Shown here: in pieces, positions 26,435-36,368 of the stretch
How positions within the stretch are numbered: the stretch's first letter is position 1
How the letters are laid out: each line of letters begins with the position of its first letter
Source: Magnetospirillum sulfuroxidans
GTDB taxonomy: Bacteria; Pseudomonadota; Alphaproteobacteria; Rhodospirillales; Magnetospirillaceae
Assembly (NCBI RefSeq): GCF_018224925.1
Contig: NZ_JAGTUF010000009.1
Location: forward strand, 62,001-126,000
Reading direction: 5' to 3'
DNA length: 64,000 nt
Program-made: the position numbers and the translations under genes
The notes under the pieces: model-generated
Told to the model about the DNA's origin: nothing
What the model saw: the letters and a program-made list of their open reading frames with translations, nothing else
Databases searched by the model: none

Positions 26435-28639
26435 TCAAGGCGTTTCGTTGCCGTGCGGCCTGAGCGCGTTCAGGGCCGCAGACATACGCACAAGGCGGAA
26501 ATCATTCAACAGGGTCGGGACCTCAGCGGCGAAACGGCGGCGCCAGTTCGGGTGCTGATCGACGGTGCCGGGCAAATTCATTTGCAAATTCAAGCCTAAC
26601 ACATCTTCCATCTGCACCATCATCAGCCGCGAGCGGGCAGCGCCCAGATACAGATGAGCGGCGTCGGACAGAGCCAAAACCTGTTCGTCGGTCAAATCGC
26701 CCTGGGTGGGAAAATCAGCCGCCAGACCACTTTGTTCAACCAGCGCCGCCACCAGGGCGACGCGGTCGATGGCACGGGCGGCGCGTTCTTCGTCCGCCAT
26801 GCCTGGGCGGGGGTAAAGATCCAGCCGCGCGCGGCTGGCGATGTCGATACCGTTCCACCAGCCGCGCAAGGACGGCAAATCATGGGTGGCGAAAATCGAC
26901 AGCGCCTGGGGCTGGAATTCTTCCGGCCGCTTGAAACGGTCCGGTCCGGTCTTTTCAAAAACCATGACGCGATAGGCAAACAACGCCATGCGATCCATGC
27001 GTTCGCGGAAGCCTTCGGGCACCGTCCCCAGATCCTCGCCGATGATCAGGCAGCGATTGCGCACCGATTCCAGCGCCACCAAGCGAAACAGATCGTCCAC
27101 CGGATAGCGCACATAGGCGCCTTGGTCGGCGTCCAGCCCCGGCGGCACCCAATAAAGCCGCTGCAAGGCCATGGCGTGATCCAGGCGCAACGCCCCGGCA
27201 TGGGCCATATTGGCCCGCATCACCGCGATGAACGGCTCAAAGGCGGCTTCTTTCAGGGCGATGGGATTGAACGGCGCCAGCCCCCAATCCTGACCCTTCA
27301 GCGCCAGCGGGTCGGGCGGCGCCCCGACCGAGACGCCCAGCGCCAGCCGGTCTTGTTCCATCCAGGCATCGCCGCCATCGCCGGCAATGCCGACGCCAAG
27401 ATCGCGATACAGACCGATGGCCGCCCCCGCCGCCACCGCGCCGTCATGGGCGGCGGCCAATTGCTGATCGGCCAGGAATTGCAGCCACCAGAAAAACTCG
27501 ACATCGTCCATGTGGGTGGCGGCGAATTCGGCCACCGCCGGATTGTCGGGATGCTGATATTGCACCGGCCAATGGCGCCAATAGGGCGTGCCGGCGCGAC
27601 TGAAATGCCGTTGCAGGGCTTCAAAGGTGCAAAACAGCCGGGCTTTGTCGCCCCCCGCCGCCTGGAAGGCGCGGAAATCTTTGCCGCGTTGATCGTCGGC
27701 GCTCAGGTGCTCGGCCCGAAAGCAAGCATACAATTCCTCGAGGATCGGGCCTTGCAGATGGGCGACATCGGCATATTCGACCATGGGCATGGCCCGCAAC
27801 CGGTCAAGATTGGCCTGAAATCCGGGTGAGGCGTACAGGCGCTTGGCCGCACGGCACGCGGCGAATTCAAAAACAGCCTCGACATCAAGATAGCCGACAT
27901 TAAGGAACCGCCGCGACGACGGCGCATAGGGGCTGAACTTTTCCGGCTGGGTCGGAAACAGGGCGTGGAGCGGATTGATGCCGATGGTCGACGCCCCCAG
28001 CCTGGCCGCGCCCTCAGCCAGACGGCGCAGGGAACCATAGGTGCCGACGCCCCAATCATGTTCATCTCGCAAGGCGTATATTTGGGTGGCGATCCCCCAG
28101 GCCCCGTTTCCTTCGCCCACCACGGCGGGAACAAAGGCACGGGGCGGCGTTACCGCCAATTTGGCGGTGGCGGTGACGCCATCGGCGGCGCGAAGGTCAA
28201 GATTGTGATAGCCCAAGGCCAAATCGTCCGGCAGCTTCAGCCGCCAGCGTTTGACCAAGGCGCCATCGAGCCAGCGTTCCTCGATCCAGCTTTGCGTGTC
28301 CACCTGCACCTGTCCGCGACGAAGACCGCCGCCTTCAAGCGCCACCTCCCAGGACAGCGTTTGCTTGTCGCGGGCGGCGGGAACGGTCAGCGTCACCGCC
28401 ATATCCGAACCACGTTCGATGACCGTCATGGGCTCCAGCCAGCGACGCCATGGCCGCTGCTCGAAAGTGGTCAGGGATTGGGCTAAATCGGTCTCGTCGT
28501 CGATGGCGAAGCCCATGGCGCGCAGGAACACCCGCTTGGTGCTTTCCGGCACCACCCGCCACTGGCCGTAGAAATCCCACCACCCATCTTCAATTCCAGC
28601 CAGCCGCGCCAATTGGTCGAGCATATCCGATGCGCTCAT
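26435..28639 (-). CDS. malQ: 4-alpha-glucanotransferase (amylomaltase)
   Basis: A 734-residue GH77 enzyme that transfers glucan segments between maltodextrins, feeding chains to GlgP. The long N-terminal extension (about 1-190) is the form seen in many proteobacteria. Catalytic-domain landmarks are GTYGSLRRLAEGAARLGAS, LRLDHAMALQRLYWVP with the nucleophile Asp, IIGEDLGTVPEGFRERM with the acid/base Glu, and FATHDLPSLRGWWNG. The start at 28639 is ten bases after the glgX stop, indicating co-transcription. Confidence 0.94.
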   Translation of the reverse strand: MSASDMLDQLARLAGIEDGWWDFYGQWRVVPESTKRVFLRAMGFAIDDETDLAQSLTTFEQRPWRRWLEPMTVIERGSDMAVTLTVPAARDKQTLSWEVALEGGGLRRGQVQVDTQSWIEERWLDGALVKRWRLKLPDDLALGYHNLDLRAADGVTATAKLAVTPPRAFVPAVVGEGNGAWGIATQIYALRDEHDWGVGTYGSLRRLAEGAARLGASTIGINPLHALFPTQPEKFSPYAPSSRRFLNVGYLDVEAVFEFAACRAAKRLYASPGFQANLDRLRAMPMVEYADVAHLQGPILEELYACFRAEHLSADDQRGKDFRAFQAAGGDKARLFCTFEALQRHFSRAGTPYWRHWPVQYQHPDNPAVAEFAATHMDDVEFFWWLQFLADQQLAAAHDGAVAAGAAIGLYRDLGVGIAGDGGDAWMEQDRLALGVSVGAPPDPLALKGQDWGLAPFNPIALKEAAFEPFIAVMRANMAHAGALRLDHAMALQRLYWVPPGLDADQGAYVRYPVDDLFRLVALESVRNRCLIIGEDLGTVPEGFRERMDRMALFAYRVMVFEKTGPDRFKRPEEFQPQALSIFATHDLPSLRGWWNGIDIASRARLDLYPRPGMADEERAARAIDRVALVAALVEQSGLAADFPTQGDLTDEQVLALSDAAHLYLGAARSRLMMVQMEDVLGLNLQMNLPGTVDQHPNWRRRFAAEVPTLLNDFRLVRMSAALNALRPHGNETP

Positions 28640-28649
28640 GATGGTTTCC

Positions 28650-30779
28650 CTATTGGCTCAGATCGTCATTACGCCGGCGCAGAATGGCCAGCGAATGGGG
28701 TTTCAACGGAAAGCGGGCGCCGGCGGCACAAACCTCGTCGGGGCGGATGGGATCGGTGCGCGCGGTATCGATGACCACGTCCCAGCTTTTACCCAATTGC
28801 GGCGGCGGCAGGGTATAGAAAATGATTTCGGTGTAGGCGTTCATCAGCAGCATGAAGGTGTCGTCGGGCTGACCGCCGGCGGTATGCGACTGGATTTCAT
28901 CGGAATCGCCGCCCAACACGCATCCCAGCGAGCGGGCATAGGGCATGACCCAATCCGCCTCGCTCATTTCCAGGCCGTCGGGGGTGACCCAGGTGATGTC
29001 CTTGATGACTTGGCCGGGCTGGCGCTGGCCGTGGAAAAAACGCGGCCGGCTAAAGACCGGGTGCTCGCGCCGCAATTGGATCATGCGGCGGACGAAATCA
29101 AGCATGGGCTGGTCCAAGCGATCCCAGTCGATCCACGAAATGTCGTTGTCTTGGCAATAAGCGTTGTTGTTGCCGCCCTGGCTGCGGCCGAATTCATCGC
29201 CGGCCAAAATCATCGGCACCCCTTGCGACAGCAGCAGCGTCGCCATCAGATTGCGCACCTGTTGGGTCCGCAAGGCGCTGACCTTGGGCTGATTGGTTGG
29301 GCCTTCGATGCCGCAATTCCATGAATAATTGGCGTCGGTGCCGTCGCGGTTGCCTTCGCGGTTGGCGTCATTGTGCTTTTTTTCGTAGCTGACCAGATCG
29401 CTTGCGGTAAAGCCGTCATGACAGGTGATGAAATTCATCGACGCCCACGGACGCCGCCCGCCCCAGCCGAACAGGTCGGAAGACCCGGTCAGGCGCGACG
29501 CGAAATCGCCGATCAGGCCGCCATCGCCGCGCCAGAACCGGCGCACCGTATCGCGGTAACGGCCGTTCCATTCCGACCAGCCGGGGGGAAAAGCCCCCAA
29601 CCGATAGCCGTCACCGCCGATATCCCAAGGCTCGGCGATCAATTTCACCCGCGACAATACCGGGTCTTGCCGCACCGCGTCCAAAAAGCCGGAACCGCCA
29701 TCAAAGCCGGATTTTTCCCGCGCCAACGACGCCGCCAGATCGAAGCGGAAGCCATCGACATGCATTTCCTCGACCCAATAGCGCAAGCTGTCCATGACCA
29801 TCTGCAAGACCCGCGGATGGGACAATTGCAAGGTGTTGCCGCAGCCGGAATAGTTTTCGTAATGCTGCGGCTGGTCGGGAACCAGCCGGTAATAGCTGGC
29901 GTTGTCGATGCCCTTATAGGACAGCGTCGGCCCCATGTGATTGCCTTCGGCGGTGTGGTTGTAGACCACATCCAAGATGACCTCGATGCCGGCTTCGTGC
30001 AGGCGCCCGACCATGGTCTTGAAATCGCCATGTGACGACGCGCCGTAATAGCGCGGATCGGCGGCGAAGAAGCCGATGGGGTTATAGCCCCAATAATTGC
30101 GCAAGCCCTGATCGACCAGATGGCGTTCGTCGATGATGGCGTGAACCGGCAGCAATTCCACCGCCGTCACCCCCAGCTTCACCATGTAATCGATCACCGC
30201 CGGATGCGACAGGCCCAAAAAAGTGCCGCGATGCTGGGTCGGCACCTGCGGGTGCTTCATGGTGTAGCCGCGCACATGCAGCTCGTAGATCACCGTTTCC
30301 GCCCACGGTCGATTGGGCCGGCGGTCATCGCCCCAGGTAAAGGCGGTATCGACCACCCGCGCCTTGGGCATATAGCGGGCGTTGTCACGGCGGTCGATAA
30401 GCTGATCGCCACGGGGATTGCCCAGCTTGAAGCCGAAATGGGTATCGGACCACAACAGATGCCCGCTCAATGCCTTGGCATAGGGGTCGATCAGCAGCTT
30501 GGCCGGATTGAAACGATGCCCATGGGCGGGATCATAGGGGCCGTGAACCCGATACCCGTACAACTGCCCCGGCCGCGCTTCCGGCAGATAGCCATGCCAG
30601 ACTTCGTCGGTGTATTCGGGCAGCTTAAGACGCTCGACCTCGCGCCCGTTGGTGTCGAACAGACACAGCTCCACCGCCTCGGCATGGGCCGAGAACAGGG
30701 CGAAATTGACACCGTTGCCATCCCAGGTCGCGCCAAGGGGATAGGGGGAGCCGGGCCAGATATGACGGCGATGGGGCAT
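28650..30779 (-). CDS. glgX: Glycogen debranching enzyme (GlgX, isoamylase type)
   Basis: A 709-residue GH13_11 protein that hydrolyses alpha-1,6 branches of phosphorylase-limited glycogen. The N-terminal CBM48 starts at about residue 8 (WPGSPYPLGATWDGNGVNFALFS). The barrel motifs are VILDVVYNHTAEG, VDGFRFDLAASLARE (nucleophile), LIAEPWDIGG (acid) and NFITCHDGFTASDL. The start at 30779 was chosen because it begins right at the CBM48; the longer open frame would approach the preceding gene and lacks similarity. The ribosome site is weak. The stop is ten bases from malQ. Confidence 0.94.
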   Translation of the reverse strand: MPHRRHIWPGSPYPLGATWDGNGVNFALFSAHAEAVELCLFDTNGREVERLKLPEYTDEVWHGYLPEARPGQLYGYRVHGPYDPAHGHRFNPAKLLIDPYAKALSGHLLWSDTHFGFKLGNPRGDQLIDRRDNARYMPKARVVDTAFTWGDDRRPNRPWAETVIYELHVRGYTMKHPQVPTQHRGTFLGLSHPAVIDYMVKLGVTAVELLPVHAIIDERHLVDQGLRNYWGYNPIGFFAADPRYYGASSHGDFKTMVGRLHEAGIEVILDVVYNHTAEGNHMGPTLSYKGIDNASYYRLVPDQPQHYENYSGCGNTLQLSHPRVLQMVMDSLRYWVEEMHVDGFRFDLAASLAREKSGFDGGSGFLDAVRQDPVLSRVKLIAEPWDIGGDGYRLGAFPPGWSEWNGRYRDTVRRFWRGDGGLIGDFASRLTGSSDLFGWGGRRPWASMNFITCHDGFTASDLVSYEKKHNDANREGNRDGTDANYSWNCGIEGPTNQPKVSALRTQQVRNLMATLLLSQGVPMILAGDEFGRSQGGNNNAYCQDNDISWIDWDRLDQPMLDFVRRMIQLRREHPVFSRPRFFHGQRQPGQVIKDITWVTPDGLEMSEADWVMPYARSLGCVLGGDSDEIQSHTAGGQPDDTFMLLMNAYTEIIFYTLPPPQLGKSWDVVIDTARTDPIRPDEVCAAGARFPLKPHSLAILRRRNDDLSQ

Positions 30780-30856
30780 GATCGGCCACGTGGTTGCGAA
30801 TGGGGCGCCATCTTTGCCGAGAACACGCCCCCTGCCAAGGTCAAAAGGCGGAACGA

Positions 30857-32458
30857 TTACGGGCAGCTGGTGCCGTTGGTGAAACCGACCGAACCGCTCA
30901 GAGCCGTGCCGCTGCAATTGCCGTTGCCGCGGACATTACTGGTGGAGCCGCTATTGAAGGTCGTCGCGCCGGCGGAAAGCACGATGACGTCGTTGGCGGA
31001 AACCGCGGCCCCCGACGCCGACAAGGTGTTGCCCGTTACGGTCACGGCGGTGGTCTGATTGGCGAGCAAAGCCCGGGTACCGACGGCCGAACCGGTCCCG
31101 GTGGCGGTGATGCTGTTGCCGCGGATGGTCGCGCTGGTGCCGTTGCCAAAGGCCAAGGCGTGCGCCTGGAGGTTGCCGGTCTGCGTCGCCGTGATGACAT
31201 TGTCGGCGATGGTCACCCCGGTGACCCCGTCGGCGACATAGATGGCCCGGCTGACGCTGCCGCCGCTGGAACTGTTGCTGATGGTCAGCCCCTGGATGGT
31301 CCCGTTCACACCATTGATCAGCAAGGCTTGAGTGGCCGTATTGTTGCCCTGGATCGCCGCCCCGGTATTCACCGTGGCGGTGCGTCCCGAGGCGCTGCGC
31401 ACGGTTACGGTTCCCGTCAGGGTCTGATTGGCCAGGGTCGAGACCATGGTGGTGCCGGTGGCAAAGGTCCCCGCCAGCAAGACGGTGCTGCCGACACCGG
31501 CGCTGTTCACCGCCGCGGCCAAATTCGCCCCCGAGGTGGTGGCGCTGTTGAGCACGGTGAAAGCCCCGCCACTGGCCAGTTGGTTGGCCGTCTCCGTCGC
31601 CCCGAAGGCTCCCGCCTGGGCGACGATGTCGATGTCGCGGACGATGGGATCGGTCATGCGCCGTTCCAGCGGCGTCAGCCTGGACACGCCGCTTTCCGCT
31701 TGCAGCGGAATGCGCAGCCGCGCCGTCAGAAAGCCCTGTGAGCCGCGCACCTCGTCGCGCTGCCACTCCGCCCCCAGCGACAGACGCGAACCGTCCCACA
31801 GATGCGCCACTTCGTCGAACACCATCTCGGCCCGGCCGCGCGGACCGGCAACGGTGGGCACGCCGTCATCGGCAAAACGATAGCCGCCGGCATAGACGCG
31901 CACCTGTTGGCCGGCATCGGGCTCGAACACCGGCAGCCGCCAGCCGATCTCGGCGTCGAAACCACCCAAGCTGCGTTCCTCGCCGCCCCTGAAGATGACG
32001 CTGGTGCCGGAGACCTCGGCACTGTTCAGGCTGTCTTCCAGATGGGTCGTCCGTCCCACCGGGATATAGCCGTTGGCGCGCAGGTCCCAATCCTGCGACA
32101 GCGCCTCGGCCCCCAGGGTGACCTGATTGAAGTAATTGTCCAATTCGCTGCGGCGGCGGTCGAAATAGCCGTAGCCACCCAAATTCCAGCCGGATTCCAG
32201 CATGGTGCGGACGCCCAGGCCGAAATTACCCTCGCGACTGCCTTGATCGTCCATGCGGGTGCGAATATCGGCGAACAGCAATGTGTGGTGGTCTTGAGCC
32301 ACGGGCAAGAACAGGTCAACCTCGCCCAAATGGCGCTCGGTCCCCAACTTGCCTTCCAGGTCCAGATGGGCACCCCATTTCGGCGCCTCCCCGGCCTGTA
32401 CGGATTCACCCACACACAAAGCGGCAAGCACTGCCGCGACCATCCGGCTGCGATACAT
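30857..32458 (-). CDS. Outer-membrane protein: inverse-autotransporter-like barrel plus beta-helix passenger (short paralogue)
   Basis: A 533-residue secreted protein. A signal peptide (1-22) is followed by a region of alternating aromatic/polar strands (about 23-260) that closely resembles the intimin/invasin-type beta-barrel: GEVDLFLPVAQ, EGNFGLGVRTML, GWNLGGYGYFDRRR and RANGYIPVG. A conserved linker, LTPLERRMTDPIVRDIDIV (261-279), then leads into a Gly/Thr/Asn-rich right-handed beta-helix (about 290-533) ending in two Cys. The same layout recurs at 48039-50333, so the two are paralogues. It sits between glgB and glgX in the glycogen run. Surface display is inferred; a ligand cannot be named. 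Confidence 0.78.
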   Translation of the reverse strand: MYRSRMVAAVLAALCVGESVQAGEAPKWGAHLDLEGKLGTERHLGEVDLFLPVAQDHHTLLFADIRTRMDDQGSREGNFGLGVRTMLESGWNLGGYGYFDRRRSELDNYFNQVTLGAEALSQDWDLRANGYIPVGRTTHLEDSLNSAEVSGTSVIFRGGEERSLGGFDAEIGWRLPVFEPDAGQQVRVYAGGYRFADDGVPTVAGPRGRAEMVFDEVAHLWDGSRLSLGAEWQRDEVRGSQGFLTARLRIPLQAESGVSRLTPLERRMTDPIVRDIDIVAQAGAFGATETANQLASGGAFTVLNSATTSGANLAAAVNSAGVGSTVLLAGTFATGTTMVSTLANQTLTGTVTVRSASGRTATVNTGAAIQGNNTATQALLINGVNGTIQGLTISNSSSGGSVSRAIYVADGVTGVTIADNVITATQTGNLQAHALAFGNGTSATIRGNSITATGTGSAVGTRALLANQTTAVTVTGNTLSASGAAVSANDVIVLSAGATTFNSGSTSNVRGNGNCSGTALSGSVGFTNGTSCP

Positions 32459-32623
32459 TCTGTCCCCCGATCCGCCCCGGTGGACCGTAACAATCAGAAC
32501 ATGAAAATTCTATCCCACCTTCTTGGAATATGCCGATGGCTTAATGATCAGATCCAGACAGAAGGTTCGCGTGCATGAACCGTCCATCTGGAAAATCGGC
32601 CACCAAAATCAACGAATCGTGCT

Positions 32624-34819
32624 CTAAGCCCGCTTGAGCACCAAGGTGGCCAGCGGCGGCAAGGTAACCGCCATGGACAAGGGCTGTCCCTGCCAAGGTT
32701 CGTCCTCGGCGGTGCAGCCATCGCCGTTATGGATATTAGAGCCGCCATACCATTGGGAATCGCTGTTGAACACCTCGCGGTAATCCCCGCCCAAAGGCAC
32801 GCCGACGCGGTAATCATAACGAACCACCGGCGTCAAATTACAGATGACGATGCAAAAATCGGTCTCGTCGAAGCCTTTGCGCATGTAAGACAGAACCGAA
32901 TTGTCGCGGTCATTACAGTCGATCCAGGCAAAGCCGGCCGGATCGTGGTCAAGCTGATGCAGCGACGGCTCGACCCGGTACAGCCGGTTCAGGTCGCGCA
33001 CCAGCCGCTGCACGCCCTGATGCAGCGGATAGCGCAGCACGTCCCAGTCCAGCGATTCCTCGCAATTCCATTCGCTTTGCTGGCCGAATTCCTGGCCCAT
33101 GAACAGCAGCTTCTTGCCCGGATGGGTCCACATAAAGGTGTAATAGGCGCGCAGATTGGCGAAACGCTGCCATTCATCCCCAGGCATGCGGCCCAGGATG
33201 CTGCCCTTTCCATGCACCACCTCGTCATGGGACAACGGCAGGACAAAGTTTTCGGTAAAGGCGTAGAGCAATCCGAAGGTCAGTTTGTCGTGGTGATAGC
33301 GCCGATGGATCGGGTCCTTGCTGAAATAATCCAGCGTGTCGTGCATCCAGCCCATGTTCCACTTGAAGCCAAAGCCCAAGCCTCCGGTCCAGGTCGGCTT
33401 GGACACGCCGGGCCAGGCGGTGGATTCCTCGGCGATGGTCATGGCGCCGGGATGTTCGGCATAGACCACTTCGTTCATCCGCCGCAGGAAATCGATGGCC
33501 TCGAGATTCTCGTTGCCGCCATGGCGGTTGGGCAGCCATTCGCCGGCCTTGCGCGAATAATCCAGATACAACATGGACGCCACCGCATCGACGCGCAGAC
33601 CGTCGATGTGATAGTGCTCGATCCAGTAAAGGGCGTTGGAATACAAGAAATTGCACACTTCGGTGCGGCCGTAATTATAGATATAGGTATCCCAATCCTT
33701 GTGCAGGCCAAGGCGCGGGTCCTCGTGCTCATACAAATGGGTGCCGTCGAAATAATGCAGGCCATGGGCGTCGCGGGGGAAGTGACCGGCGACCCAATCA
33801 ATGATCACCCCGATGCCGTTGACGTGCAGACGCTCGATCAGCAGACGGAAATCGTCGGGATCGCCATGGCGCGACGTCGGCGCGAACAGCCCCACCGGCT
33901 GATACCCCCACGAGCCGGAAAACGGATGTTCATGCACCGGCAGGAACTCGACATGGGTGAATCCCATATCCTTGACATAGGCCGACAATTTGTCGGCCAG
34001 CTCGACATAGGTCAGCATGCGGTTGCCGTCTTCGGGCACCCGCATCCACGAGCCCAAATGCACTTCGTAGATGGAAATCGGGGCGTGACGGTCGTTGCGC
34101 TTGGCCTGGGCGGCCATCCAGCCGCCATCGGCCCAATCCCGATCCGCCAAATCGGCGACAATGGAAGCGGTGCGCGGCGGCACCTCGGCGAAATGGCCAT
34201 AAGGATCGGCCTTCAGCGGCAACAAGGCGCCATGGCGGTCGATCAGTTCATATTTGTAGTGGGTGCCGTTGGCGAGACCAGGGATGAACAATTCCCACAC
34301 CCCGGCATTGTGGCGCAAGCGCATGACATGACGACGGCCATCCCAGCCGTTGAAATCGCCCACCACGGAAACCCGGCTGGCATTGGGGGCCCAGACGACG
34401 AAATGGGTGCCGGCGACGCCATCGGCCACCAAAAGATGAGCCCCCAGCTTCTCGAAAGTGCGCAAATGGCGACCTTCCATCAGCAGATGGATGTCCAAAT
34501 CCCCCAACAACACCGGGAACCGATAGGGGTCTTCGCGTTCCAGCATCCGCCCGCCAACCGCGAGGCGCAGGCGATAGGACGCGGCCAGGGCATCACTCAG
34601 CGGGGCGGCGAAAAAGCCGGCGCCGTGCACGCGGGGCAGCTCCGTCTCGCCCGCCGGGCCGATGGCCCACACCCGCGCCGCCTCGGGGGCGAACACCCGT
34701 AAATGCCAGCCGGCGCTGCCGTGATGCGGCCCTAAAATAGCGAACGGGTCGCCATGCGTGCCGGCGACGACGGATTCGATCTCGGCATCGTCCAGCGTGA
34801 TCGGGTGGGTCTTGGTCAT
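32624..34819 (-). CDS. glgB: 1,4-alpha-glucan branching enzyme
   Basis: A 731-residue GH13_9 enzyme that makes alpha-1,6 branches in glycogen. The order is an extra N-terminal domain (about 1-110), then CBM48 ([20 protein letters not shown]), then the catalytic barrel. The barrel has [10 protein letters not shown], the nucleophile Asp in [16 protein letters not shown], the acid Glu in [11 protein letters not shown] and [15 protein letters not shown]-terminal beta domain follows. It has an AGGGGATG site before the ATG and is the first gene of the minus-strand glycogen run. The downstream gene is an outer-membrane protein rather than glgX. Confidence 0.95.
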   Translation of the reverse strand: MTKTHPITLDDAEIESVVAGTHGDPFAILGPHHGSAGWHLRVFAPEAARVWAIGPAGETELPRVHGAGFFAAPLSDALAASYRLRLAVGGRMLEREDPYRFPVLLGDLDIHLLMEGRHLRTFEKLGAHLLVADGVAGTHFVVWAPNASRVSVVGDFNGWDGRRHVMRLRHNAGVWELFIPGLANGTHYKYELIDRHGALLPLKADPYGHFAEVPPRTASIVADLADRDWADGGWMAAQAKRNDRHAPISIYEVHLGSWMRVPEDGNRMLTYVELADKLSAYVKDMGFTHVEFLPVHEHPFSGSWGYQPVGLFAPTSRHGDPDDFRLLIERLHVNGIGVIIDWVAGHFPRDAHGLHYFDGTHLYEHEDPRLGLHKDWDTYIYNYGRTEVCNFLYSNALYWIEHYHIDGLRVDAVASMLYLDYSRKAGEWLPNRHGGNENLEAIDFLRRMNEVVYAEHPGAMTIAEESTAWPGVSKPTWTGGLGFGFKWNMGWMHDTLDYFSKDPIHRRYHHDKLTFGLLYAFTENFVLPLSHDEVVHGKGSILGRMPGDEWQRFANLRAYYTFMWTHPGKKLLFMGQEFGQQSEWNCEESLDWDVLRYPLHQGVQRLVRDLNRLYRVEPSLHQLDHDPAGFAWIDCNDRDNSVLSYMRKGFDETDFCIVICNLTPVVRYDYRVGVPLGGDYREVFNSDSQWYGGSNIHNGDGCTAEDEPWQGQPLSMAVTLPPLATLVLKRA

Positions 34820-35021
34820 TTTTCATCCCCTGCCGGCGAGATTTCGCCCCCTTCTAGGTAGCAGGGTTTGCCCAGCAAGAACAGACCAGCCGACGCGAAG
34901 CGGCTTTTCCCTCAGATCATGGCTGATTACCCTTTAAGATAAGACCACAATCTGGTAGAGGTTTTGGCCGAGGGGGCCGGCTATTGTGAGCCGGCATATG
35001 AAATTTTTAGGAGCCTGTCTC

Positions 35022-35243
35022 ATGAGCGTCCTTCCCAAGGTTCTCGGCCTGACCGTCGCCGGTGTGCTGGTGATCGCCCTGTATCTTTCCACTTCGGTGG
35101 TTGGCAGCCTGTTCTTCGGCGCGGTTTCCGCTCCGAGCACCGCCAACCCGCTGAGCTTCATGATTTATGTGGGCTTGGCCCTGACCGCCACCTTCGTCTG
35201 CCTGATCATGTATCTGGCTTCGACTGGCGGCGAAGAAGCGTAA
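35022..35243 (+). CDS. Small two-helix membrane protein (73 aa)
   Basis: The start at 35022 (MSVLPKVLG) has AGGAG eight bases upstream; in-frame ATGs at 34986 and 34998 lack a site. Two hydrophobic helices (about 8-32 and 44-66) are joined by a loop with SAPSTANP, and the C-terminus is acidic (GGEEA). It is a likely inner-membrane protein of unknown function. It is transcribed alone, divergent from glgB, and is followed by a strong terminator. No family is recognised. Confidence 0.65.
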   Translation: MSVLPKVLGLTVAGVLVIALYLSTSVVGSLFFGAVSAPSTANPLSFMIYVGLALTATFVCLIMYLASTGGEEA

Positions 35244-35263
35244 GCTTCGGCCCGTTCGGCACG

Positions 35264-35301
35264 AAAACCGCCCCGGTCGCAAGGCCGGGGCGGTTTTCTT
35301 T
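35264..35301. terminator. Bidirectional intrinsic terminator
   Basis: A 15-bp stem (AAAACCGCCCCGGTC / GGCCGGGGCGGTTTT) closes on a GCAA tetraloop and is followed by TTCTTTT on the plus strand. It lies between the small membrane-protein gene and the convergent secreted-protein gene. Confidence 0.88.
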
Positions 35302-35305
35302 TGCC

Positions 35306-35776
35306 TCAAGGGCAAATCTTCAGATCGGTGATGACGTCAGCTTGTACGATGGCCGATTGCTTGGCGAAGACATTCCAACCGCCGCGGGTCACTTCCTTGA
35401 GCAATTTGTCGATGTGACCGCAATAAGCGACACTGAGCGGATAATAGCGGTAATAGGTGACCAGCCGGCCATCGAAATAGGTCATCACCTCGATCGGATT
35501 GGCCTTGAATTCCCGTTCGAACAGCTTTTTGCGGCGTCCGGTCTGCTGCGCCAGCCGGGTCCCGAATTGGCTGTCGAAATCCTTCCACATCTTGGCGGTG
35601 CCGGGATTGTAATCCTCATCGCAGCGATTGCCGCCTTCCCGCAGGAAAATGCCGTGGCGGACCAGTTGTTCCACTTTCACTTCCTGCTGGGTCAGACAAC
35701 GCTTGAATTTCACCTGGGCCAAGGCCGGGGTGACCAAAAGCAGCATGATTGCCGTCAAGGGAATGGTCTTGCTCAT
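35306..35776 (-). CDS. Secreted hypothetical protein with four cysteines
   Basis: A 156-residue protein with a clear Sec signal peptide (about 1-20, cleavage after ALA). The mature part is basic and has four Cys (in KRCLT, NRCDED, AYCGH and the terminal KICP), which suggests two periplasmic disulfides. Aromatic stretches such as TYYRYYPLSVAYCGH stand out. It begins only seven bases after the msrQ stop, so it is probably translated from the same message as the methionine-sulfoxide repair genes. That link suggests a role in envelope oxidative stress, but this is inference. I do not recognise the family. Confidence 0.7.
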   Translation of the reverse strand: MSKTIPLTAIMLLLVTPALAQVKFKRCLTQQEVKVEQLVRHGIFLREGGNRCDEDYNPGTAKMWKDFDSQFGTRLAQQTGRRKKLFEREFKANPIEVMTYFDGRLVTYYRYYPLSVAYCGHIDKLLKEVTRGGWNVFAKQSAIVQADVITDLKICP

Positions 35777-35783
35777 GCGGGCA

Positions 35784-36368
35784 TTATGCCCGCAGCCGCC
35801 GCCCGGCGAAACCCCAGAGGCGCCACCCCAAAAGCACCGCCAAAATCAACGCATAGGCCAGCGGTTCGCGGATATCGGCTTTGACCATCAGCCAAAAATG
35901 CGCCACCGCCAAAATACCGGCGACATAAACCAACTGGTGCAGCCGGCGCCAACGGGCTCCTCCAAGCCGACGGATCATGCCATCGGTCGAGGTCACCGCC
36001 AATGGCGTCAGCAAAAGAACCGCGACCATCCCCAACGTGATGTAATTGCGCTTAAGCACGTCCTTCCACAGCGCCGCCCAATCAAAAAACAGGTCAAGTC
36101 CGACATAAGACGCCAGGTGCAGGAAGACATAGAAAAAGGCGAACAACCCCATCATCCGGCGCAACCGGGCCAAGCGGTTCCAACCGCTCCAGCGCCGCAC
36201 CGGCGTCACCGCCAGGGCGATCAATAAAAAGCGCAACGCCCAATCGCCCAGATAGCGGTTGATGAATTCCACCGGATTGGCCCCCAGCGAACCATAGCTC
36301 GCCTGCCAGGCCAGCCACGCCAGCGGCAGCAGCGACACGGTGAAAGCGGCGGGTTTCAACCAGCGCAT
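35784..36368 (-). CDS. msrQ: MsrQ, heme-binding membrane subunit of methionine sulfoxide reductase
   Basis: A 194-residue inner-membrane protein of the YedZ/ferric reductase-like family. It carries electrons from the quinone pool or cytoplasm through b heme to periplasmic MsrP. About six helices are visible. Landmarks are the ALAVTPVRRWSGWNRLARLRR loop with RRMMGL, heme-ligand His candidates in FLHLASY, RRLHQLVY and VAHFW, and GWNRL. The ATG shares a base with the msrP stop (TGATG), indicating coupling. Size is typical. Confidence 0.93.
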   Translation of the reverse strand: MRWLKPAAFTVSLLPLAWLAWQASYGSLGANPVEFINRYLGDWALRFLLIALAVTPVRRWSGWNRLARLRRMMGLFAFFYVFLHLASYVGLDLFFDWAALWKDVLKRNYITLGMVAVLLLTPLAVTSTDGMIRRLGGARWRRLHQLVYVAGILAVAHFWLMVKADIREPLAYALILAVLLGWRLWGFAGRRLRA

